Assembly: GCF_050897975.1 (NCBI RefSeq) | Contig: NZ_JBPAXY010000006.1 | Span: 1 to 64,000 of the forward strand | From: Pseudooceanicola sp050897975 | GTDB taxonomy: Bacteria; Pseudomonadota; Alphaproteobacteria; Rhodobacterales; Rhodobacteraceae | DNA: 64,000 nt | Direction: 5' to 3' | In this document: one piece after another, positions 16,982 through 24,942 of the stretch | Layout of the letters: each line of letters opens with the position of its first letter | How positions within the stretch are numbered: position 1 is the stretch's first letter | Made by a program: the position numbers and the translations under genes | Notes under the pieces: model-generated | Seen by the model: the letters and a program-made list of their open reading frames with translations, nothing else | What the model was told of the DNA's origin: nothing | Database searches by the model: none

Positions 16982-17208
16982 TGCATCCCTTTCGGCTGCG
17001 TTCTCAAGAGCGGATGTCACACTGCTCTATTTATAAACACTTCTCTATACTCGCGATGACTAGCGCGATCGTGTGATGTGTGCCATTTTTTTGTATGTAA
17101 ATCATACGCTTATTTCGGGCGGCGTCTGTCGGCTATATCCCAGCCTGTCCAATCACCTTGTCCAGTCACTCGGTCGACCATCGTTTCCTGGCGCTAAGAG
17201 AAGACACC
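16982..17208. other. AT-rich intergenic segment upstream of the nuclease-like gene
   Basis: This short stretch holds no gene. It is the most AT-rich part of the region, with TTTATAAA-like sequence near 17030 that could be a -10 element for the nuclease-like gene, and a small inverted repeat GTATG-TAAAT-CATAC just after a T run near 17093. The 3' end of the antitoxin gene lies at its right border. Confidence 0.4.
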
Positions 17209-17541
17209 TCAGATCAGATCATCCACACTGACACCTAGGGCGTTCGCGAGCTTCTTCATAGTCTCGACGTTGCCGCTGCGCCTGCCGGTTTCGATCTGGG
17301 TGATCTGGACGCGGTTGAGCTTGGAGGCCTCGGCCAGGGCGGCGGCCGTCATGCCGCGCCAGTCGCGGTACACCCGCACGGGGTTCTCGCCGTCCAGGAT
17401 CCGGTTCACGTACTCGGCCGGGGTGCTTTCGCCGCCGGCTTCCATGGCCCGGTCATAGGCCTGCAGGTCCGACAGATCCTCGGCCGCCTGGCGCAGGCGG
17501 TCGTATTCGTCGCGGGGAATGGTCACCATTTCGTTCATCAT
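17209..17541 (-). CDS. XRE-family antitoxin of a toxin-antitoxin pair
   Basis: 110 residues, start 17541 with a strong AAGGAGGCG site. Residues 1 to 45 resemble the N-terminal part of antitoxins (VTIPRDEYDRLRQAAEDL). Residues 60 to 110 form an XRE/Cro helix-turn-helix (TAAALAEASKLNRVQITQIETG). It follows the toxin gene after 8 bases, the reversed toxin-first order of HigBA-type modules. It should neutralise the toxin and repress the operon through the palindromes at 17810-17859. Confidence 0.85.
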   Translation of the reverse strand: MMNEMVTIPRDEYDRLRQAAEDLSDLQAYDRAMEAGGESTPAEYVNRILDGENPVRVYRDWRGMTAAALAEASKLNRVQITQIETGRRSGNVETMKKLANALGVSVDDLI

Positions 17542-17549
17542 CGCCTCCT

Positions 17550-17801
17550 TCAGTCGTAGACCCCGCCACGGGGGCCAATTGCCAGCACGTCCAGGACCTC
17601 GCCCTGATCGTTCATGATCACCCGCCAGTCACCGACCCGAAGCCGTATGCCCTCCCGGCCCTTCAGGGCTTTGACGTTGTTGGCCAGCGAAGAGGGGTCC
17701 TCGGCGTATTGCTCGATCTTGCCGGTGATCCGTTTGGCGTCGTTCCGGGGCATCTTGCGTAGCACGCGGATGGCTGCTGGCTTGTAAGTGATCGACTTCA
17801 T
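17550..17801 (-). CDS. RelE/HigB-type toxin
   Basis: 83 residues, usual for RelE-superfamily mRNA interferases. It begins MKSITYKPAAIRVLRKMP and contains the core IRLRVGDWRVIMNDQG followed by VLAIGPRGGVY, the classic RelE/ParE strand pattern with Arg residues and a terminal tyrosine. It would cleave mRNA at the ribosome when the antitoxin is lost. The start lies only 6 bases after the predicted -10 box, so the mRNA may be leaderless. It probably stabilises the prophage or acts in abortive infection. Confidence 0.85.
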   Translation of the reverse strand: MKSITYKPAAIRVLRKMPRNDAKRITGKIEQYAEDPSSLANNVKALKGREGIRLRVGDWRVIMNDQGEVLDVLAIGPRGGVYD

Positions 17802-17807
17802 GGGAGG

Positions 17808-17859
17808 AATGTAGCGTTAAAGCTACATCCGGTCAAGGGAGGTGTAGCGTTTCCGCTAC
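17808..17859 (-). promoter_or_regulatory. Toxin-antitoxin promoter with two palindromic operators
   Basis: Reading the minus strand, TTGACC (17831-17836) and TACATT (17808-17813) are separated by exactly 17 bases. Two palindromes of the form GTAGC-N6-GCTAC lie at 17811-17826 and 17844-17859, 33 bases or three helical turns apart. The first overlaps the -10 box and spacer. This fits autorepression by the XRE antitoxin. Confidence 0.7.
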
Positions 17860-17992
17860 TTCTCTCTGCCTCGGCGCTGCCCGAAACCGTGGGACACATC
17901 GCCTGTAACCTGTTGAAATCACGAGGGCGCAGCAGGGGAAGGTCTGGGACGCCGTGGCGCTGTTATTGCAGAGCTTTTTCCCATCTTTACCT

Positions 17993-18010
17993 GTCCGTGT
18001 GGGGGCACCA
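17993..18010 (+). repeat. tRNA 3'-end-like fragment, proposed prophage attachment site
   Basis: The sequence GTCCGTGTGGGGGCACCA has the form of a tRNA 3' end: T-stem strand, 7-base acceptor strand TGGGGGC, discriminator A and CCA. The bases before it do not form a T loop, so no tRNA gene is present. T-rich sequence follows (TTTTCGTTTTC), as after tRNA genes. When a phage integrates into a tRNA 3' end, such a fragment remains at the far end, in the same orientation. This fits a tRNA to the left of the window. Confidence 0.5.
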
Positions 18011-18354
18011 AATTTCCCATCGTTTTCGTTTTCTTGCGCCGCTCCCCTTTGTTCTTTGGGATGGGCGATCTGGTGCGTAGAAGCCGTGAGGTGGAGGAAT
18101 CTGCTGCGGAGATCTGCAGCAGGGCGCTTGGCTGAGAGTGCAGGCTGCAAGAGCATGTGCGTATAGCCAGGCGCGTTCTGGAGCTCAGTGCGAGATAGCC
18201 AGCAATCAGCCCGAAGCAGGCCTTGGTGCCAAGCGCAGCGGATGGTCGGTGCCGGCCAAGAGCGACTGATGCTGGGGCTCGTACGAACGTCTGCTTCGTA
18301 AGATTTGAACGCGCAATTCGCGGTCTGCTGACGGGCGGTGCAGCAGGCTAAACG
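18011..18354. other. Non-coding junction between prophage and metabolic genes
   Basis: About 340 bases with mixed composition and no convincing gene on either strand. Short open frames here show no recognisable protein pattern. The first 30 bases are T-rich. It may contain eroded host sequence next to the attachment site. No insertion sequence ends or long repeats were seen. Confidence 0.5.
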
Positions 18355-19539
18355 CTATGGGGCAGGCGCTACTTCCGAAATCGCTCCGATCAGCTTCGTG
18401 ATGTCATCGGCCCTTAGCCGGGCGACGTTCACGCGTCCGCCTTTCACAACATGGATGCCGTGATCACGCGTCAGGGCAGTTTCCTGCGCCTCGTTCAGCG
18501 GGAGAAGGGAGAACATGCCAGATTGTCGGGCAAAATAGGCCAGCTGGTCAGTGCCAAACTCGGCGCGTTCGGTCTCCGCGATCTGTTGGCGCACCTGGGC
18601 AACCCGCCCGCGCATTTGATCAAGCTCGTCGAGCCAAAGCGCCTTCAGGACATCGTCCTGCAAGATCGTGCGGACGACGGATGGCCCGTGATCCGGCGCA
18701 TGGGACGCACCCGAGCGGACGATCGCGGATACGGCGCGGTGCACCCGCTGCCGGTCGCTCGCCCGCGTTTTCACAAACAACGCCCCCGCCCGGTCGCGGT
18801 ATATCCCGAAGGACTTGGACAAGGTGATGCAGACTATGCACTCTGGGAACCGCGCGGCTATCTTGCGTGCCATGGCGCAATCGGCGGCCCAGCCCTGTGC
18901 GAAGCCAAGATAGGCAAGGTCGATCCAGGGGATGATCCCGCGCGCTTCCAGAAGGTCGAGCAAGGTGTCGAACTGCTCTGAGTTCATGTCCGCGCCGGTT
19001 GGATTGTGGCACACGCCCTGCATCAGGAACACATCGCCGGGCTTGGCGGCACTCAGGCCGTCGAGCATCTGGTCGAAGGTGATCTCGCGCTTGATCGGGT
19101 CGTAATAGGGGACTTGGGCGAACCCTGCGTGAGCCGCCGTGAGGATCGGCACGTAGTTGCCATAGGTCGGCGTTTGCAGCCAGACGGTGGGCGATTTGGG
19201 AATTTGCGCCAAGAGGTCCGCCATGACCCTCAGGGCGACAGCGCCGCCCGAGGTCTGTGCGGAAACCCAGCCGTCGTCGTAGGCATCCCCCAGGATCTCA
19301 TGCCCCAGCACACGGCAGTATTCGGCATCGCCCGTCAGGGCGAGGTAGGACTTGCTGAGCTGGGTATCGACCAACCTTTGTTCGGCCAGCTTCACGGCTT
19401 TCAGGACGGGCGTCTGGCCGTGCTCGTCCTGATAAATGCCCACAGTCAGGTCGAGTTTGTCCTTGCGGGGGTCGGCCGCGAAATAGTCGGCCCCGATCAT
19501 GATGGGATCAACGGGGTAGTCCTCAACCTGTTCAAACAT
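18355..19539 (-). CDS. Class I aminotransferase, aromatic/aspartate type
   Basis: 394 residues, full length for the AspC/TyrB group. The PLP-binding lysine is Lys242 in TLSKSFGIYRDRAG. Also typical are the N-terminal DLTVGIY, CHNPTG near 177 and the substrate-carboxylate Arg in the C-terminal domain (GRVNVARL). It transfers amino groups between aromatic or acidic amino acids and 2-oxoglutarate in the cytoplasm. It is followed downstream by no gene in this direction; upstream, 3 bases away, is the collapsed proC. GC use is slightly lower than the surrounding chromosome. Substrate preference (tyrosine/phenylalanine or aspartate) cannot be read. Confidence 0.85.
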   Translation of the reverse strand: MFEQVEDYPVDPIMIGADYFAADPRKDKLDLTVGIYQDEHGQTPVLKAVKLAEQRLVDTQLSKSYLALTGDAEYCRVLGHEILGDAYDDGWVSAQTSGGAVALRVMADLLAQIPKSPTVWLQTPTYGNYVPILTAAHAGFAQVPYYDPIKREITFDQMLDGLSAAKPGDVFLMQGVCHNPTGADMNSEQFDTLLDLLEARGIIPWIDLAYLGFAQGWAADCAMARKIAARFPECIVCITLSKSFGIYRDRAGALFVKTRASDRQRVHRAVSAIVRSGASHAPDHGPSVVRTILQDDVLKALWLDELDQMRGRVAQVRQQIAETERAEFGTDQLAYFARQSGMFSLLPLNEAQETALTRDHGIHVVKGGRVNVARLRADDITKLIGAISEVAPAP

Positions 19540-19542
19540 GCC

Positions 19543-19911
19543 CTATCCCTTTCCCAATTCAACGGCGCGATCGCGGCAGGCGGTCATTGCCCTTGCGATC
19601 ACATCACCAAAGCCGTTTTCCTGCATTGAAACAATGGCCGCGTGGGGTGTCCCATGCAGGGTCGTGACACAGGCGCGCAGAGCGTTCGGTCCGGCGCCTC
19701 GGGCGGGCATGGTGGCCGCGCCAAGTGTCGTTTGCGGAGGCAGCGCCTTGGCATCTTCCCGGGGCAGACCAAGGGTCGTGCCCGGGGGGATCATTTCCTC
19801 GATCATCGGATCGACAACCGTGATCCGCGAAGGCGCCCAACCGCTGGCGATCAATCCGCCTAGGATCGCCGCCGCCCGGTCGCCGCGGCCGATGAATGCA
19901 CTCTTGTCCAA
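19543..19911 (-). pseudogene. proC: Internally deleted pyrroline-5-carboxylate reductase (proC remnant)
   Basis: 122 residues against about 270 for ProC. Residues 1 to about 60 match the ProC start (FIGRGDRAAAILGGLIASGW, then VVDPMIEE). Residues 62 to 122 match the ProC C-terminus (LGAATMPARGAGPNALR; ENGFGDVIARAM). Roughly 150 residues in between, including most of the NADP domain and part of the dimerisation domain, are gone, and the join keeps the frame. The catalytic TTPGGTT-like loop is altered (TTLHGTPH). It is probably non-functional as a reductase. It lies 3 bases from both neighbours, so it may survive as a coupled spacer. A working proC should exist elsewhere. Confidence 0.75.
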
Positions 19912-19914
19912 GGC

Positions 19915-20949
19915 TCAGAAGCTCGTGATGACGGTCGCACCAATGGACAGGAACTTGTCCATGTTCATCAGGGCATCCGGCGCGGCGTCGATGCCGATCT
20001 TGTTGCCGACCAACCGTGCGGGATCCAGCTTGCCGCTTTCGACCATATCGAGCATCGCACCATAGCGGTGCGCCTGCATCCCATGGGAGCCGAGAAGCTC
20101 GATCTCCTGGCCGACGATCTTGGGCATGGGCACCGCAGGGGCCGCATGGTCGCCCAGCATCAGGCCGACCTGGATGTGCTTGCCGCGCGGCCGAAGGCAA
20201 AGGATCGAATTGGTCATCGTCGCCGGATGCCCAAGCGCATCGAGGGAGACGTGCGCGCCGCCCCTGGTGATCTCTTTGATCGCCTCGACAACATCGCCCT
20301 TGCCATCAATGGCCGCGACCGCGCCAAGCTCCTTGGCCAGGGCGAGTTTGGCTGGATCAAGGTCCACACCGATCACGTTCGCCCCCGCCGCGCTGGCAAT
20401 CATGACCGCCGACAGGCCCACACCGCCGCAGCCATGCACGGCAACCCATTGGCCCGCACGGACCGTGCCCTGGTCGATCACCGCGCGAAAGGAGGTGGCG
20501 AAGCGGCATCCCAGACTTGCGGCTGTGGCGAAATCCATCGCCTCAGGCAAAGCGACCACATTCAGGTCAGCCTGATGGATCGGCACATATTCGGCAAAGC
20601 TGCCCCAATGGGTGAAGCCCGGCTGCTCCTGGTGCAGGCACACCTGCTGATGACCGGCATGGCATTCGCTGCACGACCCGCAACCGCAGATGAAGGGCAC
20701 GGTGACCCGGTCACCGACCTTCCAGTTTTTCACGTCCTTGCCGACCGCCTCGACCACACCGGCCAGTTCGTGACCGGGGATGTGCGGAAGCTCGATATCG
20801 CTGTCGTGCCCCATCCAGCCGTGCCAGTCGCTGCGGCACACACCGGTGGCTTCGACCTTCAGGACAACCCCATGCGTTTCGGGCGCAGGGTCTGCCACGT
20901 TCACGACTTTGGGGGGCTCTTGGAACTTCTCGAACAGGACAGCTTTCAT
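19915..20949 (-). CDS. Zinc-dependent alcohol dehydrogenase
   Basis: 344 residues, normal for the MDR family. Catalytic zinc ligands are Cys38 and His60-Glu61 (PGHE). The structural zinc site is Cys90, Cys93, Cys96 and Cys104. The Rossmann motif is HGCGGVGLSAV. It oxidises alcohols or reduces aldehydes with NAD(H). Its place in an operon with an aromatic-type aminotransferase suggests a Ehrlich-like step on the aldehyde or alcohol derived from an amino acid, but this is inference. It is transcribed away from an Lrp/AsnC regulator, with an inverted repeat in between. Confidence 0.9.
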   Translation of the reverse strand: MKAVLFEKFQEPPKVVNVADPAPETHGVVLKVEATGVCRSDWHGWMGHDSDIELPHIPGHELAGVVEAVGKDVKNWKVGDRVTVPFICGCGSCSECHAGHQQVCLHQEQPGFTHWGSFAEYVPIHQADLNVVALPEAMDFATAASLGCRFATSFRAVIDQGTVRAGQWVAVHGCGGVGLSAVMIASAAGANVIGVDLDPAKLALAKELGAVAAIDGKGDVVEAIKEITRGGAHVSLDALGHPATMTNSILCLRPRGKHIQVGLMLGDHAAPAVPMPKIVGQEIELLGSHGMQAHRYGAMLDMVESGKLDPARLVGNKIGIDAAPDALMNMDKFLSIGATVITSF

Positions 20950-20984
20950 CGCAGGGTCTTTCGGATGGACAGACGAATTGAGGA

Positions 20985-21015
20985 GAAGCTAACAGTTTGC
21001 AGAGAAATTAGCTTT
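20985..21015. promoter_or_regulatory. Inverted repeat in the divergent Lrp/alcohol dehydrogenase promoter region
   Basis: Arms AAGCTAA (20986-20992) and TTAGCTT (21008-21014) are 22 bases apart centre to centre, two helical turns. Lrp/AsnC dimers typically bind such spaced half-sites. The site is between the dehydrogenase start and the regulator start and could control both. Confidence 0.55.
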
Positions 21016-21089
21016 CCATTCTGCCCCAGGTATTGATTATTTAGGGTAGAAAGCCCTCACGATGGGGGCTTGTTGAGGAAACTCTTCCC

Positions 21090-21566
21090 TTGCCAGGTAT
21101 CGACACCGTCAACGCACGAATTCTCGAATTGCTTCAAAGCGACGGGCGCATGACCAACGCCAAACTGGCCGAGCATCTGAACATGAGCGAAACGCCCTGT
21201 TGGCGGCGGCTGAAGAAGCTGGAAGAGACGGGTATCATCGAGGGCTATCAGGCCCACCTCAATCGCCGAAAGCTCGGGCTGGGCGTGATGGCCTTTGTCC
21301 AGCTCAGTTGCTCAGAGCACGATCAGGCCGCCACGGCCGAATTCCAACGTATCATCGAGGTCACACCCAATATCCTCGCGTGCCATAATACCACGGGCGA
21401 GGACGACTTCCTGTTGATCGTGGTCGCCCGTGATTTGGACGACTACAGCGCCTTTGTTGACAGCACATTGCGGCGTCTGCCTGGTGTAACCAGCATTCGC
21501 TCGAACCTTTCGCTCAAGGAAATGAAAGCGTCGAGCAAGCTGCCCGTGCGTGGTTCGGAGAGATGA
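21090..21566 (+). CDS. Lrp/AsnC-family regulator
   Basis: 158 residues from TTG 21090, with GAGGA about 10 bases upstream; no better start is in frame. The N-terminal helix-turn-helix (NARILELLQSDGRMTNAKLAEHL) and the C-terminal RAM ligand domain (residues 70 to 150) are complete. A cysteine in TPCWRR is common in subgroups that act on amino acid catabolism. It likely senses an amino acid and controls the divergent dehydrogenase/aminotransferase operon through the repeat at 20985-21015. Confidence 0.85.
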   Translation: MPGIDTVNARILELLQSDGRMTNAKLAEHLNMSETPCWRRLKKLEETGIIEGYQAHLNRRKLGLGVMAFVQLSCSEHDQAATAEFQRIIEVTPNILACHNTTGEDDFLLIVVARDLDDYSAFVDSTLRRLPGVTSIRSNLSLKEMKASSKLPVRGSER

Positions 21567-22024
21567 TCACGACGCCTTTCCAGATGCAGACATCCGTGCA
21601 AATGCATCGAAAGGCCGCAAAGTCCCGCGCGGCAGACTCCCGGTCGCGGTGCAACGAAGGATAGCTCTTTGCCCTTCGTGTTGGCCCCGGATGCCATGTT
21701 GCGGCTTGGACAAAAGTCGCGAAAGGGCCGACTGCGGCCGTTCGCTGCGCGGTGCAGGAACGTCCGCTCTCGTGCAGCGTCACCCCGGGCTTGCCCTGAA
21801 GCCTGGGCTCAAACCTTCGGACCGGAGAGAGGGTGCTCCTTAAGTGAAGAAATCCTGTATAAATCGTTAAGAATATCGCGCTTTGAATAAGGATTTATAA
21901 ATGTCATGATCTGACTCCCGGTGGGAGGCCGGGGCTTGGGCCGCGCGACGAGAGGTGTTCGGCCAAGGCTGTACAGGCCAATACGGTGGCCGCTGGTCCG
22001 CGTTTCGACGATTGGGAGGATATC
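21567..22024. other. Gene-free region upstream of the first tct operon
   Basis: About 460 bases with no convincing gene. The left two thirds are ordinary GC sequence with small shadow frames on both strands. Around 21850-21900 an AT-rich stretch contains TGTATAAAT and ATTTATAAATG, candidate -10 boxes for the tctCBA operon. A GGGAGGA ribosome site sits at the right end, before the start at 22025. Confidence 0.45.
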
Positions 22025-22975
22025 ATGAAATTCACACGCCGTTTGAGCCTGGCCCTGTTGGGCGGCATGGCTCTTGTCCCCTCTGCCACTCTTGCGCAGC
22101 AGGATTATCCCAGCCGGGCGATCACCCTGGTCGTGCCCTATGGCGCAGGCGGGACCACCGATATATCGGCCCGGCAGATCGCCAGCATGGCGGAAGACCT
22201 GCTGGGTCAGCCCATCGTCGTCGAGAACCAGCCCGGGGCCAGTGGCACCAATGCCATGCGTGCCGTGGCCGGGGCTGATCCCGATGGCTACACCCTGATC
22301 GCGACCACGTCGTCGCCGTCCTTCGTGACCCCCGCGCTGCGCGACGTGGGCTATGATACGCTGCGGGATCTGGTGCCGATCCTGAACTATTCCGGCCCCT
22401 ACCATGGCGTCGTTGTCCCCAGCGACTCCCCCTACGAGAGCCTGGATGCGCTGATCGAGGGGGCCAAGTCCGACGCGGTGACCTATGGCACCGCAGGCGC
22501 CATGGGCGGCGCGCACCTGGCCTTTGCCTCGGTCGCCAAGGAAACCGGTGCGAAGTTGCAGCACGTGCCCTTCGACGGCGCGGCCAAGGCGACGGCGGCG
22601 GTGCTGGGCGGTCACGTCGATGCGGCCCTGGTCCCGGCCTATCGCGACCTTGTCCAGGATGGACAGCTGCGTCTGCTCGGTGTTCTCGACGGCAGCAACG
22701 ACCCTGATTTCCCCGATGCCCCGACCCTGAAAGAGGCCGGACTGGCGGCAGAGTTCCCGTCGATCGTCGGTATCATGGCCCCGGCGGGCACCGACCCGGC
22801 GATCCTCGCCAAGCTGGAAGCGGCCTTCACCGAGGTCGCCTCTTCGGAGGCCTTCAAGACCTTCATGACCGATCTCAGCCAACCGGTGCGGATCATGTCG
22901 GGCGCGGATCTGGCGCAGACCATCGAGGAGAACCTCACCGCCTATCGCGAGATCGCCAAGGACCTCGGGAATTGA
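22025..22975 (+). CDS. tctC: Tripartite tricarboxylate transporter substrate-binding protein (TctC)
   Basis: 316 residues from ATG 22025 with GGGAGGA upstream. A Sec signal peptide ends at ATLAQQ. The mature part has the TctC/Bug pattern (YPSRAITLVVPYGAGGTTD; VVENQPGASG; ANPDGYTL-like ADPDGYTL). It binds an organic acid in the periplasm and hands it to the TctBA membrane pair encoded next. Bug proteins bind di- and tricarboxylates, aromatic acids and others, so the ligand is open. It is the first gene of a five-gene operon ending at 26863. Confidence 0.9.
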   Translation: MKFTRRLSLALLGGMALVPSATLAQQDYPSRAITLVVPYGAGGTTDISARQIASMAEDLLGQPIVVENQPGASGTNAMRAVAGADPDGYTLIATTSSPSFVTPALRDVGYDTLRDLVPILNYSGPYHGVVVPSDSPYESLDALIEGAKSDAVTYGTAGAMGGAHLAFASVAKETGAKLQHVPFDGAAKATAAVLGGHVDAALVPAYRDLVQDGQLRLLGVLDGSNDPDFPDAPTLKEAGLAAEFPSIVGIMAPAGTDPAILAKLEAAFTEVASSEAFKTFMTDLSQPVRIMSGADLAQTIEENLTAYREIAKDLGN

Positions 22976-23433
22976 GTGTGAAAGGGTTCGGGGGCGGGCT
23001 TGCCCGCCCCGGCTTCCGCACCTTGACCACCGGGCTGCTTCTGGCGGCGGCGCTTTGGGCGCTCTATGCCCTCGACAGCCAGATACAGGTCTTCTCCTTC
23101 GGCGATGCCGGGCCGGATGCGCGCAGCTTTCCGCGCGTGGTGCTCTGGCTGCTGGCTGCGGTCGCTGCCCTGCGCCTGGTGCTGAGCTTGCGCCGCGCGG
23201 ATGACGCCTTCCGCCTTCGGCCCCTGGGTCGGGTGCTGGCGGTGGTCGTGGTCACCATCCTGGCGCTGTGGGGGATGCCCACGGTCGGGTTTTTCGCAGG
23301 CGCGGCAGGGGCGGGGATCGTCGTCTCCCTCGTGCTGGGCGAGCGCAAGCCCCTGATGCTTGGCCTGCCGCTGGTGGTGGCGGCCATCGTCGCCTTCGGC
23401 GGCCAGCATGGGCTGAACATCCCGCTGCCCTGA
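22972..23433 (+). CDS. tctB: Tripartite tricarboxylate transporter small membrane subunit (TctB)
   Basis: About 153 residues. The TTG at 22972 overlaps the tctC stop (TTGA); a GTG at 22978 is an alternative. Four hydrophobic segments (near 16-32, 48-66, 82-100, 105-150) fit TctB, the poorly conserved small subunit. It works with TctA in sodium- or proton-driven uptake. The assignment is from position and topology rather than sequence motif. Confidence 0.8.
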   Translation: MSVKGFGGGLARPGFRTLTTGLLLAAALWALYALDSQIQVFSFGDAGPDARSFPRVVLWLLAAVAALRLVLSLRRADDAFRLRPLGRVLAVVVVTILALWGMPTVGFFAGAAGAGIVVSLVLGERKPLMLGLPLVVAAIVAFGGQHGLNIPLP

Positions 23434-23466
23434 CCTTCCTCTTCAAGACCTGAAGGAGCGCAAGCC

Positions 23467-24942
23467 GTGCTCGTCGATGCCTTTCTCGAACTTCTGAACC
23501 TCTGGGTGCTGGTCGCGGCCGTGGTCGGGATCGCCTCCGGTGTCATCATCGGCGCGATCCCCGGCCTCGGGCCCACCATGGCGATTGCCCTGCTGATCCC
23601 GGTCACCTTCTCGATGGACTCGATCCCGGCCATCATCCTGCTTTTGGGGGTTTACCAGGGCGCGATTTTCGGCGGCTCGATCTCCGCCGTGCTGCTGAAC
23701 GTGCCGGGCACCCCTTCCTCGGCGGCGACGGCCATCGACGGGTTCGCCATGGCCCGGCGGGGCGAGGGGGGACGTGCGCTGCGCTTTGCCCTTTATGCCA
23801 GTGTCGCCGGAAATATCTTCAGCTGCCTCGTTCTGATGGCGCTGGCCGAGCCGCTGGCCCGCTTCGCACTGGATTTCGGACCGGCGGAAATGACGTTGCT
23901 GATGCTCTTTGCGCTGCAGGTGATCGTGCTTTTCGGCGGCGGTTCGAAACTCGATGCGCTGATCATGGTGCTGGTCGGCGCCTGCGCCGGTGTCGTTGGC
24001 CTCGACCCGATCAGCGGCACGCCGCGCTTCACCTTCGGCTCCTTCGCCTTCGACAACGGGTTCCAGCTGATCCCGGTGCTGATCGGCCTCTTCGCCATGT
24101 CCGAGGTCCTGTTGCAGGCCTTCGACCGTGACCATGACGTCAGCGATGCCGAGGTGCCGCCCCTGAAGGCCTCTGTCGTCCGCTTCGTCGAGCTGTGGCG
24201 GATGCGGATCACGCTTCTGCTGTCCTCGGTCATCGGCACCTTCGTGGGCATCCTGCCGGGCATCGGCTCTACCGTGCCCGCCTTCATGAGCTACAACCTG
24301 GCCCGGTCGCGCTCTGCCGCGCCGGAAAGCTTTGGCAAGGGGGCGCCCGAGGGCGTGGCCGCGCCCGAGGCGGCCAACAATGCGGTCACCGGCGGGGCCC
24401 TGGTGCCGACGCTGGCCCTCGGCATCCCGGGCGATGCGGTGACCGCGGTGATCCTGGGCGCCTTCATGCTGCACGGGCTGGCGCCGGGGCCGTTCCTGTT
24501 CCGCGATCACGGGCTGGAGGTCTACGCCATCTTCGAGGCGCTGCTGCTCTCGTCGATCCCGACGGTGATCCTGGGGCTGCTGTTCTTCCGCGTGGCGATC
24601 CATGTGACCCGGATCCAGCCGCGCCACCTGCTGCCCGCGATCACCATCCTGGCGGTCTTCGGCGCCTTCTCGGTCAACAACAGTCTCTTCGACGTCTGGG
24701 TGATGCTGGGCGCGGGTGTGCTGGGCTTTCTCTTCCGGCGCAGCAATTTCCCGCTGCCGCCGCTGCTGATCGGCCTGATCCTGGGCGCGCCCTTTGAACA
24801 GAGCCTGCGGCAGGCGCTGCTGACCTCGGGCGGTGGCTACGACATCTTCTTCGGATCGCCCATCACCATCGGGCTGGTCGGCCTGATCGCCCTGTCGCTG
24901 GCGATCAGCCTGGCCCTTGGCCTCAGAAAGGCGCGCGCATGA
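23467..24942 (+). CDS. tctA: Tripartite tricarboxylate transporter large membrane subunit (TctA)
   Basis: 491 residues from GTG 23467, preceded by AAGGAGCG. Multiple membrane helices and the TctA signatures are present: GAIPGLGPTMAIALLIP near residue 30, VPGTPSSAATAIDGF, and the inverted-repeat counterpart GILPGIGSTVPAF, then LALGIPGD. It forms the transport channel with TctB. The stop overlaps the next start as ATGA, so the following hydrolase is translationally coupled to transport. Confidence 0.9.
   Translation: MLVDAFLELLNLWVLVAAVVGIASGVIIGAIPGLGPTMAIALLIPVTFSMDSIPAIILLLGVYQGAIFGGSISAVLLNVPGTPSSAATAIDGFAMARRGEGGRALRFALYASVAGNIFSCLVLMALAEPLARFALDFGPAEMTLLMLFALQVIVLFGGGSKLDALIMVLVGACAGVVGLDPISGTPRFTFGSFAFDNGFQLIPVLIGLFAMSEVLLQAFDRDHDVSDAEVPPLKASVVRFVELWRMRITLLLSSVIGTFVGILPGIGSTVPAFMSYNLARSRSAAPESFGKGAPEGVAAPEAANNAVTGGALVPTLALGIPGDAVTAVILGAFMLHGLAPGPFLFRDHGLEVYAIFEALLLSSIPTVILGLLFFRVAIHVTRIQPRHLLPAITILAVFGAFSVNNSLFDVWVMLGAGVLGFLFRRSNFPLPPLLIGLILGAPFEQSLRQALLTSGGGYDIFFGSPITIGLVGLIALSLAISLALGLRKARA

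Larger units (their letters stand above)
1..18010. mobile_element. Right part of a siphovirus-type prophage
   Basis: Consecutive genes on the + strand encode head maturation, capsid, head-tail joining, tail, host-recognition and lysis proteins in the order usual for long non-contractile-tailed phages. Terminase, portal, integrase and repressor are not seen and should lie to the left of the window. After the lysis cassette and an orphan DNA methylase come lower-GC cargo genes on the opposite strand (15461 to 17801). I end the element at a tRNA 3'-end-like fragment at 17993-18010, beyond which ordinary metabolic genes begin. The structural genes appear intact, so the element may still make particles. 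The right boundary is inferred. Confidence 0.75.

Noticed and set aside
17950..18010. An intact tRNA gene ending in GGCACCA
   Set aside because: Bases before the last 18 form neither a T loop nor an anticodon arm, and no matching GCCCCCA 5' strand is upstream at the right distance.
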